DNA of 12,009 nt. Origin: an uncultured Lachnospiraceae bacterium. Lineage in GTDB: Bacteria > Bacillota > Clostridia > Lachnospirales > Lachnospiraceae. The position numbers and the translations under genes were made by a program. Numbering within the stretch: position 1 is the first letter of the stretch; every line of letters begins with the position of its first letter. Shown here one piece after another: positions 1 through 6,418 of the stretch. Below the pieces are notes generated by a model that did not search any database, was not told where the DNA came from, and saw only the letters and a program-made list of their open reading frames with translations. The stretch is taken from positions 1-12,009 of the forward strand of contig CAJUJY010000086.1 in the NCBI GenBank assembly GCA_910586555.1. Reading direction: 5' to 3'.

Positions 1-2
1 CT

Positions 3-25
3 TGCTAAAGTATAGCATGTTTTTT
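3..25 (+). terminator. Weak hairpin plus T run at window edge
   Basis: TGCTA at 3-7 pairs with TAGCA at 13-17 around a 5-base loop, followed by TTTTTT at 20-25. This would suit a rightward gene ending just left of the window. The stem is only 5 bp and AT-rich, so the call is tentative. Confidence 0.3.
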
Positions 26-100
26 ATAATATTTTCAAAAGACTAATTGAAGTTTTACTATAAATTAAAGTACTATATTACCATGCTAAAAACAGCTTTT

Positions 101-1018
101 TTAAATATCTTTTTTCCTGATAATTTCAAGCACCTCTGCTTCTGTAAGCTGCATTTTCCTGGCTATTTCATTGGTATTCATATTCATTTCATAATACGCA
201 TAAACCATTCCATTTTTCAAACCTTCCTGTCTGCCCTTTTTCATGCCTTCTTCTATACCTTCTTCCCTGCCCCTTTTCATGCCTTCTTCTATACCTTCTT
301 CCCTGTTATATTTTATTGCATCTTCAATATTCCATTCTTCTAACATAAGGCTCATCATTTCTCCGCTCCTTTCTTCCATAAAACCAGCAAGTATATTTTC
401 TTCCTTACACCACTCTACAGCTTCCTTAAGTGCCTTTGTAAATGTATATCCCTGTGTATGTTTTAACTTTTCAGCTTTCTTTACAAATGCAATGTAACCA
501 CCAAGTATATTGTTTTTATCTTCATCTTTTATTACTTTTATATCCAGATTTAAAAATGAACTGTTTCTGTACTCCTCTGGAAAAGCATCTGTTAAGTGCA
601 TGTAGTCCCCACATTCCTTATTGCCTGTATAAACAACATAAAATTCAGGGGCAGGGAGTGTTATAAGCTTACTGGAATACAATGATTTATAATCACCATT
701 CCTTTTTATTATCTTCTCATATTCCTCCGCTATGTATAACAAAATCCTTACTGGCATGTTAGTGTTAATTGTGGACTGGTGTTCCGAAAGTATAATAAGT
801 TTATCCTTTACACCCATTGCAGTATCATTATACCTGCGTATTAAAAGTACATTTTCCAGTGCAATCTTTTCAATGTCATTTATTTTTACTTCTGTATCTT
901 CAGGGTGCAGTACCTTATAAAGTTCAAAAAGGCTTTCCCTGCTGCTGAATAATGCAGTAAATACAGAGTCTTTATATTTCCTGTTTGGGCTGGTATTTTC
1001 TGTATCTGTTTTTCCCAT
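101..1018 (-). CDS. Rpn family PD-(D/E)XK nuclease / transposase-like protein
   Basis: A 305-residue protein of the Rpn (YhgA-like) family, DNA nucleases linked in E. coli to RecA-independent recombination. Visible hallmarks are N64-D65, then the E79-H80-Q81-S82 core of the EHQST-N-x-NMP-x-R block (about 79-91), with D65, E79 and Q81 the likely metal/catalytic residues. Residues 237-270 are Gly/Glu/Lys-rich tandem repeats (EEGIEEGMK style), and 279-300 look like a small helix-turn-helix (NTNEIARKMQLTEAEVLEII). Length and order are normal for intact family members. The ATG start follows an AAGGTG ribosome binding site and a good promoter. The gene is monocistronic and faces away from the tRNA. 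Family assignment is firm; the physiological role is unknown, and whether it moves as a mobile element is not shown here. Confidence 0.88.
   Translation of the reverse strand: MGKTDTENTSPNRKYKDSVFTALFSSRESLFELYKVLHPEDTEVKINDIEKIALENVLLIRRYNDTAMGVKDKLIILSEHQSTINTNMPVRILLYIAEEYEKIIKRNGDYKSLYSSKLITLPAPEFYVVYTGNKECGDYMHLTDAFPEEYRNSSFLNLDIKVIKDEDKNNILGGYIAFVKKAEKLKHTQGYTFTKALKEAVEWCKEENILAGFMEERSGEMMSLMLEEWNIEDAIKYNREEGIEEGMKRGREEGIEEGMKKGRQEGLKNGMVYAYYEMNMNTNEIARKMQLTEAEVLEIIRKKDI
234..305 (-). repeat. Two tandem 36-bp units inside the Rpn gene
   Basis: Units 234-269 and 270-305 match at 35 of 36 bases (only 237 versus 273 differs). Each encodes a 12-residue Gly/Glu/Lys-rich unit. A more degenerate partial copy lies at about 210-233. 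The period is a multiple of three, so copy-number change would keep the frame. Confidence 0.85.
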
Positions 1019-1046
1019 TTAAAATAAACACCTTCTTTTTATTTCA

Positions 1047-1075
1047 ATTATACCATTACTGCCTGCCTGTTACAA
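1047..1075 (-). promoter_or_regulatory. Sigma-A promoter for the Rpn gene
   Basis: On the minus strand TTGTAA (1070-1075), a 17-base spacer and TATAAT (1047-1052), with an extended TG one base upstream of the -10. Predicted transcription starts near 1040, giving a leader of about 20 bases with the ribosome binding site at about 1031-1038. Confidence 0.75.
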
Positions 1076-1178
1076 GAAGTTATATGTTTAAACCGGTATA
1101 TATAGTTTATTATATGGGTAAATATTTTTACACGTTTTGTTATAAATAAAAAAATACCTGCCATATTCTTTTTGAAAT

Positions 1179-1206
1179 TAAAAAAAGCCTTATTTCACAA
1201 GGCTTT
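1179..1206 (-). terminator. Intrinsic terminator of tRNA-Leu
   Basis: Eight perfect pairs, AAAGCCTT (minus strand, 1206-1199) with AAGGCTTT (1191-1184), a 7-base loop, then a T run. It starts 7 bases past the tRNA 3' end. Confidence 0.85.
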
Positions 1207-1213
1207 CAAGTAA

Positions 1214-1297
1214 TGCGGAAGAAGGGACTTGAACCCTCACGTCGTTGCCAACACTAGATCCTTAGTCTAGCCTGTCTGCCAGTTCCAGCACTTCCGC
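1214..1297 (-). tRNA. tRNA-Leu (anticodon AAG)
   Basis: An 84-base cloverleaf. The acceptor stem GCGGAAG/CUUCCGC is a perfect 7 bp with discriminator A at 1214. The anticodon stem CUAGA/UCUAG encloses loop CUAAGGA, giving anticodon AAG, which reads CUU and, after A-to-I editing, CUC and others. A long variable arm (UGUUGGCAACGACG region) marks it as class II, as expected for leucine. The T arm carries GGGUUCAAGUCCC. CCA is not encoded, so it would be added after transcription. A dedicated promoter and terminator flank it, so it is transcribed alone. Confidence 0.95.
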
Positions 1298-1333
1298 TTA
1301 TTAAATTATATATACAACACGCTGACAGTGACT

Positions 1334-1362
1334 ATAATATCACCAAAACAAAATTCTGTCAA
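1334..1362 (-). promoter_or_regulatory. Strong sigma-A promoter for tRNA-Leu
   Basis: Minus strand: consensus TTGACA (1357-1362), a 17-base spacer, then TATTAT (1334-1339) with an upstream TG extension. The tRNA 5' end lies about 30 bases past the predicted start. Confidence 0.85.
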
Positions 1363-1425
1363 TACTTTTTTTAAAAATTTCCAATATCTGCCCTGGTAAT
1401 CATACCTGGCTTATCATATATCCAT

Positions 1426-1812
1426 TTACCAGGGAATACTGGACACTTCACTATACCCTGCCATTTTAGCTAATGATTTTAAACCAGCATATACTTCTTC
1501 TTCTGAATAATTATGCTGGTTTAAAAATTCTTCACCTTTGCCGCTTATATACTGGTAAAAAAGGACAGCAGCAATGACTTCATCTTTGTTATTATAATTA
1601 ATATTTTCTAAAAGCAGGTTTTCTGCTTCATTAATATTTCCCTGGTCTGCCATGTTTTTATATATATCCAGCCTGTTACCAGCAACTTCGTATTTATTTT
1701 CTTGTGGCAGTACAACCTGGGTATATTTTTTGCCAAATAACAAAGAAAACAAAATTCTTGTACATTCCTTAATCATACGCATAATATAATCTTTTTCATC
1801 ATCATACTGCAT
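1426..1812 (-). CDS. Small DUF6483-like protein of unknown function
   Basis: A 128-residue acidic, soluble protein. The N-terminus (KDYIMRMIKECTRILFSLLFGKK, about 7-29) resembles what I recall of DUF6483 proteins of Clostridia, small cytosolic proteins of unknown function with an amphipathic N-terminal helix and a helical repeat-like C-terminus. Residues 50-110 are predicted helical (MADQGNINEAENLLLENI; EEEVYAGLKSLAKMAG), suggesting a TPR-like hairpin fold. The ATG follows a GGGGG run about 8 bases upstream. The gene has its own promoter and is transcribed away from the cyclophilin gene. No catalytic motif, signal peptide or membrane segment is seen. The family name is recalled, not searched. 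Confidence 0.75.
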   Translation of the reverse strand: MQYDDEKDYIMRMIKECTRILFSLLFGKKYTQVVLPQENKYEVAGNRLDIYKNMADQGNINEAENLLLENINYNNKDEVIAAVLFYQYISGKGEEFLNQHNYSEEEVYAGLKSLAKMAGYSEVSSIPW

Positions 1813-1839
1813 ATATATACCCCCGCTATTGTTTTTTTA

Positions 1840-1868
1840 AGTATAACAGATATATTATTGTATTTCAA
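1840..1868 (-). promoter_or_regulatory. Promoter for the DUF6483-like gene
   Basis: Minus strand: TTGAAA (1863-1868), a 17-base spacer, TATACT (1840-1845) with TG extension. It lies just left of the rightward promoter at 1892, so the two genes are divergent. Confidence 0.75.
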
Positions 1869-1891
1869 CTATGGAAGATTTAAAATAATAT

Positions 1892-1920
1892 TTTACATAT
1901 CAGGTAAATAGGAGTAAACT
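1892..1920 (+). promoter_or_regulatory. Probable promoter for the cyclophilin-HAD pair
   Basis: TTTACA (1892-1897), a 17-base spacer, TAAACT (1915-1920). The cyclophilin start codon is 36 bases beyond the -10 element. Confidence 0.55.
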
Positions 1921-1955
1921 ATATGGGAAATTAAATTATAGGAGGTATTATAAAA

Positions 1956-2666
1956 TTGGCTAAACAAGTAAATAACCAGAATAAAAAAAAGCTTGTGCCT
2001 GTAGCTGTTATAGCAGCAGTTTTAATTATTGCATGTATAGCAGCAGTTGTTGTAAATAACAGAAAAGATAATGGCAAATCCGGGCAGGCTGGCAGCCAGG
2101 ACAGGCAGGAAGATGCCAGGACAAGCCCTTCCGCCGGAAAAGAAAATACAAAAACAGATTCTGGCATAACATATTATGCAGATATTGAAATTAAGGATTA
2201 TGGTAAAATCACTGCTGGTTTATACGAAGATGTGGCACCTATAACAGTTAAAAACTTTGTTTCCCTAGCTAAAGAGGGATTTTATGACGGACTTACATTC
2301 CACAGGATTATGGAAGGCTTTATGATGCAGGGAGGCGACCCTGAAGGCACTGGCATGGGAGGTTCTGGCAAAACAATTATTGGTGAATTTGCTAATAATG
2401 GTTATGATAATAAATTATCACATACAAGAGGTGCGCTTTCTATGGCAAGGTCAACTAACTATAATAGTGCAAGCTCACAATTTTTCATTGTACACCAGGA
2501 CAGCCTGTTTTTAGATGGTGATTATGCAGTTTTTGGATATGTAACAGAAGGTATAGAAATTGTAGATAAAATATGTGAAAATGCACAGCCCATAGATGGC
2601 GACGGGTTAATTGCTTCAGATGCACAACCCGTAATTACTTCCATTACCATACGTGATGCAGAATAA
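1956..2666 (+). CDS. Membrane-anchored cyclophilin-type peptidyl-prolyl isomerase
   Basis: A 236-residue protein catalysing cis-trans isomerisation of X-Pro bonds, probably on the outer face of the membrane. It starts at TTG: GGAGG at 1941-1945 is 10 bases upstream, and the only nearby ATG (1923) runs straight into a stop. Residues 10-12 are KKK, followed by a hydrophobic segment 13-33. I24-I25-A26-C27 fits a lipobox, but hydrophobicity continues past the Cys, so lipoprotein and uncleaved anchor are both possible. Residues 34-70 form a polar linker and 71-236 the cyclophilin domain, with catalytic F115-H116-R117, FMMQGGD (122-128), SSQFFIV (173-179) and LDGDYAVFG (186-194). F185 replaces the Trp of human CypA, as is common in bacteria with weak cyclosporin binding. 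It probably assists folding of secreted proteins. The HAD gene follows 26 bases later. Confidence 0.93.
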   Translation: MAKQVNNQNKKKLVPVAVIAAVLIIACIAAVVVNNRKDNGKSGQAGSQDRQEDARTSPSAGKENTKTDSGITYYADIEIKDYGKITAGLYEDVAPITVKNFVSLAKEGFYDGLTFHRIMEGFMMQGGDPEGTGMGGSGKTIIGEFANNGYDNKLSHTRGALSMARSTNYNSASSQFFIVHQDSLFLDGDYAVFGYVTEGIEIVDKICENAQPIDGDGLIASDAQPVITSITIRDAE

Positions 2667-2692
2667 TATTAATTATTTACAGAGGTAAAAAA

Positions 2693-3526
2693 ATGAAGAA
2701 AAAAATTACAAATAAAAAATTAAATATCCCTAAGAATGATATAAAACTAATTACAACAGATTTAGATGGTACATTATTAAACAGCAAAAAAGAAGTACCA
2801 GCAGGATTTAAAGAATGGGTTTTAAACCATAAGGAAATAAAAATGGTTATTGCAAGCGGCAGGCAGTATTATAATATACGCAAGCTGTTTCCTGGTATGG
2901 AAAATAACCTTGTTTTTATGGCAGATAATGGAGGGCTGGTCTTTGAAAATAATAAAACAATTTATATTGATGAAATGAAAAAAGAAGATATAATTTATTG
3001 TATAGAACAGTTCCACGAAAAAGAAAAACTGCCAGTTATACTTAGTGGTGAAAAATCTGCCTATATGGAACATGCAACAGAAGAAGCAGAAACTAATGCG
3101 CATATGTATTATGAAAGGCTTGAATTTACAAATGATTTAGGGAAATGTGCCAACAAAGACAGAATTGTTAAAATTGCTGTGTTTATAGAGGGACATAAAG
3201 CAGAAAAAAGATACAATAAATTAGGGGATTTCCACAACAGGCTGGAAGCTGCCCTTTCTGGTGACTGCTGGATTGACATAGCCAATAAAAATGCAGATAA
3301 AGGAAACGCTGTCAGAATGTTACAGGAAAAATATGGAATTAGTGCTGCCCAATGTATGGCATTTGGTGATTACCTTAATGACATGCATATGCTGCTTAGG
3401 TGCGCCGAAAGTTATGCTATGAAAGATGCACACCCGTCATTAAAGGAAATTGCAAAATATGTGGCCCCTTCAAATGATGATAACGGCGTTATGAAAATCT
3501 TAACGGGAATGGATATTATGTTTTAA
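2693..3526 (+). CDS. Cof-type HAD superfamily phosphatase
   Basis: A 277-residue HAD hydrolase of the Cof/IIB class; such enzymes dephosphorylate small molecules such as sugar phosphates or flavin/pyridoxal phosphates. Motif I is D23-L-D25-G-T (nucleophile D23, acid/base D25), motif II is S55-G-R, motif III is K203, and motif IV is G225-D226-x-x-N229-D230. The roughly 110-residue stretch between motifs II and III is the C2 cap that sets specificity. The ATG has GAGG at 2682-2685, 7 bases upstream. It probably shares a transcript with the cyclophilin gene and ends at the hairpin at 3539. The substrate cannot be read from the sequence. Confidence 0.93.
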   Translation: MKKKITNKKLNIPKNDIKLITTDLDGTLLNSKKEVPAGFKEWVLNHKEIKMVIASGRQYYNIRKLFPGMENNLVFMADNGGLVFENNKTIYIDEMKKEDIIYCIEQFHEKEKLPVILSGEKSAYMEHATEEAETNAHMYYERLEFTNDLGKCANKDRIVKIAVFIEGHKAEKRYNKLGDFHNRLEAALSGDCWIDIANKNADKGNAVRMLQEKYGISAAQCMAFGDYLNDMHMLLRCAESYAMKDAHPSLKEIAKYVAPSNDDNGVMKILTGMDIMF

Positions 3527-3538
3527 TATTTCATAAAT

Positions 3539-3572
3539 AAAACAGGCCTATATAAAGCCTGTTTTATTTTTT
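3539..3572. terminator. Bidirectional intrinsic terminator
   Basis: AAAACAGGC (3539-3547) pairs perfectly with GCCTGTTTT (3557-3565) around a 9-base loop. An ATTTTTT tail serves the plus strand. On the minus strand the stem itself ends in TTTT followed by ATTTA. It sits between the converging HAD gene and the ABC permease gene and can end both transcripts. Confidence 0.85.
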
Positions 3573-3595
3573 GTATGATTAAGCAAATTATATTA

Positions 3596-4351
3596 TCATG
3601 CAAGTCCTCTTTTCTTTAATATTCTTTTTTCTATTACTGAGAATATGCATTTATCTATTATTATGCCAACTGCTACTATTACTACCATTACAAGCATAAC
3701 CTGGTTAATATCTGCAAGGTCACGTCCCATTATAAGGGTCTGCCCAAGGCCTATTGATGTTGTCATTACTTCGCCTGCCATTAATGCCCTCCATGCAAAT
3801 GACCAGCCTTGTTTTAAGCCCGATACCAGTTCTGGCAGGCTTGCAGGAAATATTACATTTATATACATCTGCTTTTTGGACGCTCCCATTGTAAGCGCTG
3901 CTTTTGTATAAATTGGCTGTATGTTTTTAATAGCATTATCAACAGAAATTGAAATGCTGAAGGCTGAACCCATAATTACAACAAAAAGTATTGCATTTGT
4001 TGAAAGACCAAACCATAGTATTGAAAATGGTACCCAGCATACACTTGGAAGGGTCTGTATACCTAATACAACAGGTTTAAGGTTTTTCTGTAAATAATTA
4101 AAATGGTTTATAAGAAGCCCTATAGCTATACCTATAATAACAGCTATAATATAACCAGATATTCCACGCATAAGGGAATTAAATGTTGCCTCAAAAAGAG
4201 TTCCGTCACTGCAAAGCTCAACAAACCTTTTTGCAACACCTGCTGGTTCTGGGACTGCATATGGTTTCCACAGTGCAAGCAAATCAACACCAATCCAGTA
4301 GAACCCCTGCCATGCAAGTATAAGTATTATAATAAATATTATCATTCCCAT
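3596..4351 (-). CDS. ABC importer permease, SsuC/TauC/NrtB class
   Basis: A 251-residue inner-membrane permease of the sulfonate/taurine/nitrate/thiamine-precursor importer class (BPD_transp_1 fold). Hydrophobic segments fall near 3-22, 65-82, 94-112, 118-136, 185-200 and 216-236. The EAA-type coupling loop that docks on the ATPase is seen at 151-175 (AALTMGASKKQ with P169-A-S-L-P-E-L). The ATG shares one base with the ATPase stop (TGATG), and GGAGG at 4359-4363 lies 7 bases upstream, so translation is coupled. It is the last gene of the three-gene operon. Length is typical. The substrate is not determined by this subunit. Confidence 0.93.
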   Translation of the reverse strand: MGMIIFIIILILAWQGFYWIGVDLLALWKPYAVPEPAGVAKRFVELCSDGTLFEATFNSLMRGISGYIIAVIIGIAIGLLINHFNYLQKNLKPVVLGIQTLPSVCWVPFSILWFGLSTNAILFVVIMGSAFSISISVDNAIKNIQPIYTKAALTMGASKKQMYINVIFPASLPELVSGLKQGWSFAWRALMAGEVMTTSIGLGQTLIMGRDLADINQVMLVMVVIVAVGIIIDKCIFSVIEKRILKKRGLA

Positions 4352-5094
4352 CAGACAGCCTCCCCCCTGACCTGTTCCATAATCTGGTGTCTTAGCTCAA
4401 CAAATTCAGGAGAATATACATGCCTTGGCCTTGGTATATCTATACTTATTATGCTGGCTATACGTCCTGTGTCAGGAGAAAGTGCAACTACCCTGTCACC
4501 AAGGTATACAGCTTCCTCAACACTATGTGTTATAAATAATATTGTTTTCTTTGTTTCCATCCAGATTCTTTGTAATTCTTCCCTAAGCCTGTTTGAAGTC
4601 TGTTTATCAAGGGCTGAAAACGGTTCGTCCATAAGCAGCACCTTTGAGTCCATTGTCAGTGCCCTTGCAAGTGCAGTTCTCTGCCTCATGCCACCTGAAA
4701 TCTGGTGTATGGGATAATCTTTATAGTCTTGTAAATGCACCATTTCAAGATAATACATAGCCTTTTTCTCCTGCTCTTCTTTAGGGACACCTGCAAGCTT
4801 CATTCCAAATTTAACATTCTCTATAACATTAAGCCATGGAAAGAGCCCATGTTCCTGGAACATAACTGTCCTGTCTGCCCCAGGCCCGTTTACTTCCTTA
4901 CCGTCAAGAAGGATATGCCCGCCAGTTGGCTTCTCAAGTCCTGCAACAAGATTTAAAAGTGTACTCTTGCCACAGCCTGATGCACCTACTATACATACAA
5001 ACTCCCCACTTCCAATTTCTAAATCTATCTCATTAAGTGTTGCCTTTTCACTATTCTCAAAATGTTTATTAAGCCCTTTAATTACTAACGGCAT
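4351..5094 (-). CDS. ABC importer ATPase, SsuB/TauB/NrtD class
   Basis: A 247-residue nucleotide-binding subunit driving the importer from the cytosolic side. Walker A is G37-A-S-G-C-G-K43-S-T, the Q-loop is Q80 followed by the EHGLFPW stretch typical of this subfamily, the signature is I132-S-G-G-M, Walker B is KVLLMDEP (151-158) with E157 as catalytic base, the D-loop is SALD (160-163) and the switch His is H190. All motifs are intact. Its ATG lies inside the last codons of the lipoprotein gene (10-base overlap), with AAGGAGA just upstream, indicating translational coupling. No accessory sensing domain follows the ATPase core. Confidence 0.95.
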   Translation of the reverse strand: MPLVIKGLNKHFENSEKATLNEIDLEIGSGEFVCIVGASGCGKSTLLNLVAGLEKPTGGHILLDGKEVNGPGADRTVMFQEHGLFPWLNVIENVKFGMKLAGVPKEEQEKKAMYYLEMVHLQDYKDYPIHQISGGMRQRTALARALTMDSKVLLMDEPFSALDKQTSNRLREELQRIWMETKKTILFITHSVEEAVYLGDRVVALSPDTGRIASIISIDIPRPRHVYSPEFVELRHQIMEQVRGEAV

Positions 5095-6065
5095 ATCAGT
5101 TCTCCTTCCGGCAGTTCAGATATAAAACCTTCTGATTTGCTTATATCCGCAAAACCTGTTACAGACTGTTCATTAACCTCTGTACTTACACCAATACGTT
5201 CAAAAGCCTTGCTTATAATATCCTCACCAAGAGCCTTTCCAGTAGCTGCTTTTAATTCGTTGTTAATAGTTTTAAGTGAATTTTCCCTGTCATCATTAAC
5301 TTTTTTAGTAGCTGCCTCATGCTGTTCAAGAAACTTATCAACAATTTCAGGATTTTCTTCCATAAACTCTTTCCTTACAACAACAACTGCAACATCATAT
5401 TCACCATTTTCAAAAATCTCATTATAATCAAGTACTAATTCAGCGTCATTTGCAAGAAGTGTAGCGCCCCATGGTTCTGGTACAAGTGCTGCATCAATAT
5501 CACCACGTTCCATTGTATTTGCAACATCCGCATTGGCAACTGCACTTACTTTAACTGTACCACCACTTGTATCAGGTTTAAGGTTGTTGTCTGCAAGAAG
5601 TTTTAAAAGACATAAATGCTGTGTATTTCCAATCTGTGGGATAGCAACTGTTTTCCCGTCTAAGTCTGCCACACTGTTAATATCTGATCCTTTTCTTTTA
5701 ACAAGTACTGCTCCGCCTTTTGTAGCACTTGAAATAATAACTACATCACCTTTGGACTTAACATTAGCACTTATAGCAGGTACAGGCCCAATATATCCTA
5801 TATCAATATCACCAGAGAATAACGCTTCAACTTCTGCTGGCCCTGCATTAAATGCAGTCCATTTTACACTTACATCATCACCAAGGGTTTTATCAAGGGT
5901 TCCTTCTGCTTTCATCATTAAAGCCTGTGCATGTGTAATATTATTAAAGTAACCTACATTTATTTCTTTCTTTTTACCAGAATCTTTTCCACAGCCAATT
6001 AAACCAAAAGCTGCTACCGTAATAAAACCTGTTAATAAAACCTTTTTTAATTTATTCTTTATCAC
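5085..6065 (-). CDS. ABC importer substrate-binding lipoprotein, SsuA/NMT1-like
   Basis: A 326-residue extracellular solute receptor tethered by lipid. The signal peptide has a basic start, a hydrophobic stretch 9-24 and lipobox L22-I-G-C25. The mature part fits the SsuA/TauA/NMT1 class: a first strand INVGYFNNITHAQALM (35-50), the FNAGPAEVEALFSGDIDIGYIGP stretch (72-94) and VPEPWG (195-200), a frequent ligand-hinge motif. The start is GTG, with consensus AAGGAGG at 6074-6080, 8 bases upstream. First gene of the operon, opposite a LacI-type regulator. Family members bind aliphatic sulfonates, taurine, nitrate, or pyrimidine precursors of thiamine. No monooxygenase (ssuD/ssuE) or thiamine gene adjoins it, so the ligand is open. 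Confidence 0.92.
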   Translation of the reverse strand: MIKNKLKKVLLTGFITVAAFGLIGCGKDSGKKKEINVGYFNNITHAQALMMKAEGTLDKTLGDDVSVKWTAFNAGPAEVEALFSGDIDIGYIGPVPAISANVKSKGDVVIISSATKGGAVLVKRKGSDINSVADLDGKTVAIPQIGNTQHLCLLKLLADNNLKPDTSGGTVKVSAVANADVANTMERGDIDAALVPEPWGATLLANDAELVLDYNEIFENGEYDVAVVVVRKEFMEENPEIVDKFLEQHEAATKKVNDDRENSLKTINNELKAATGKALGEDIISKAFERIGVSTEVNEQSVTGFADISKSEGFISELPEGELICR

Positions 6066-6127
6066 AATAAAAACCTCCTTTTATAAATCCATCTTGTTAA
6101 TTTATTTATTCTGTTGCCTTCACTTGA

Positions 6128-6143
6128 CGTACTCTAGTGTACG
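6128..6143. promoter_or_regulatory. 16-bp palindrome upstream of the ABC operon
   Basis: CGTAC-t-CTAG-t-GTACG reads the same on both strands except at one symmetric pair of positions. It lies 63-78 bases upstream of the lipoprotein gene start and differs from the AACGTT-centred sites nearby, so it may bind another regulator. Confidence 0.4.
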
Positions 6144-6174
6144 ATAAATATATACAAAAATTAACAACTATATA

Positions 6175-6188
6175 TGATAACGTTACCA
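6175..6188. promoter_or_regulatory. LacI-family operator-like site 1
   Basis: TGATAACGTTACCA, symmetric at 12 of 14 positions around a central CpG, the typical shape of LacI/GalR-family operators, in which the hinge helix inserts at the central CG step. It shares the 12-base string TATGATAACGTT with site 2 (on the opposite strand). Located about 110 bases upstream of the lipoprotein gene. Confidence 0.6.
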
Positions 6189-6263
6189 CTTGATTTTTTC
6201 CTTATAAAATGCTAATATAACAAATATTAACTTCTATATTATGGCATATATTACCACCATATT

Positions 6264-6277
6264 AGAAAACGTTATCA
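6264..6277. promoter_or_regulatory. LacI-family operator-like / cre-like site 2
   Basis: AGAAAACGTTATCA; on the minus strand it begins TGATAACGTT, as site 1 does on the plus strand. It also fits the CcpA cre consensus TGWAANCGNTNWCA at all but the first position. The centres of the two sites are 89 bases apart, so looping by one regulator is possible. Confidence 0.55.
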
Positions 6278-6363
6278 TAATAAGCCAAAACTAAACAAAA
6301 GATTTTTTTATTCTATAAGTCCAAAAATTAGAGGGTTATTTGTAGTTTTCTCATAAAACAAGT

Positions 6364-6392
6364 CTTATATACTTTTGAATTGTTAATATAAT
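6364..6392 (+). promoter_or_regulatory. Possible promoter of the LacI-family gene
   Basis: A perfect TATAAT at 6387-6392 with a weak CTTATA 17 bases upstream (6364-6369). The start codon is 27 bases downstream of the -10. I do not see a convincing promoter for the ABC operon in the AT-rich 6081-6200 stretch, although several TATA-like strings occur. Confidence 0.4.
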
Positions 6393-6418
6393 TTTAAACT
6401 GTTAGAAAGGATTTTTAT

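Noticed and set aside
234..305. CRISPR array
   Set aside because: Only two adjoining in-frame repeats with no spacers, inside a coding region.
4103..4717. 204-residue plus-strand frame opposite the ABC genes
   Set aside because: Antisense shadow of the permease and ATPase, whose motifs and coupled starts are unambiguous.
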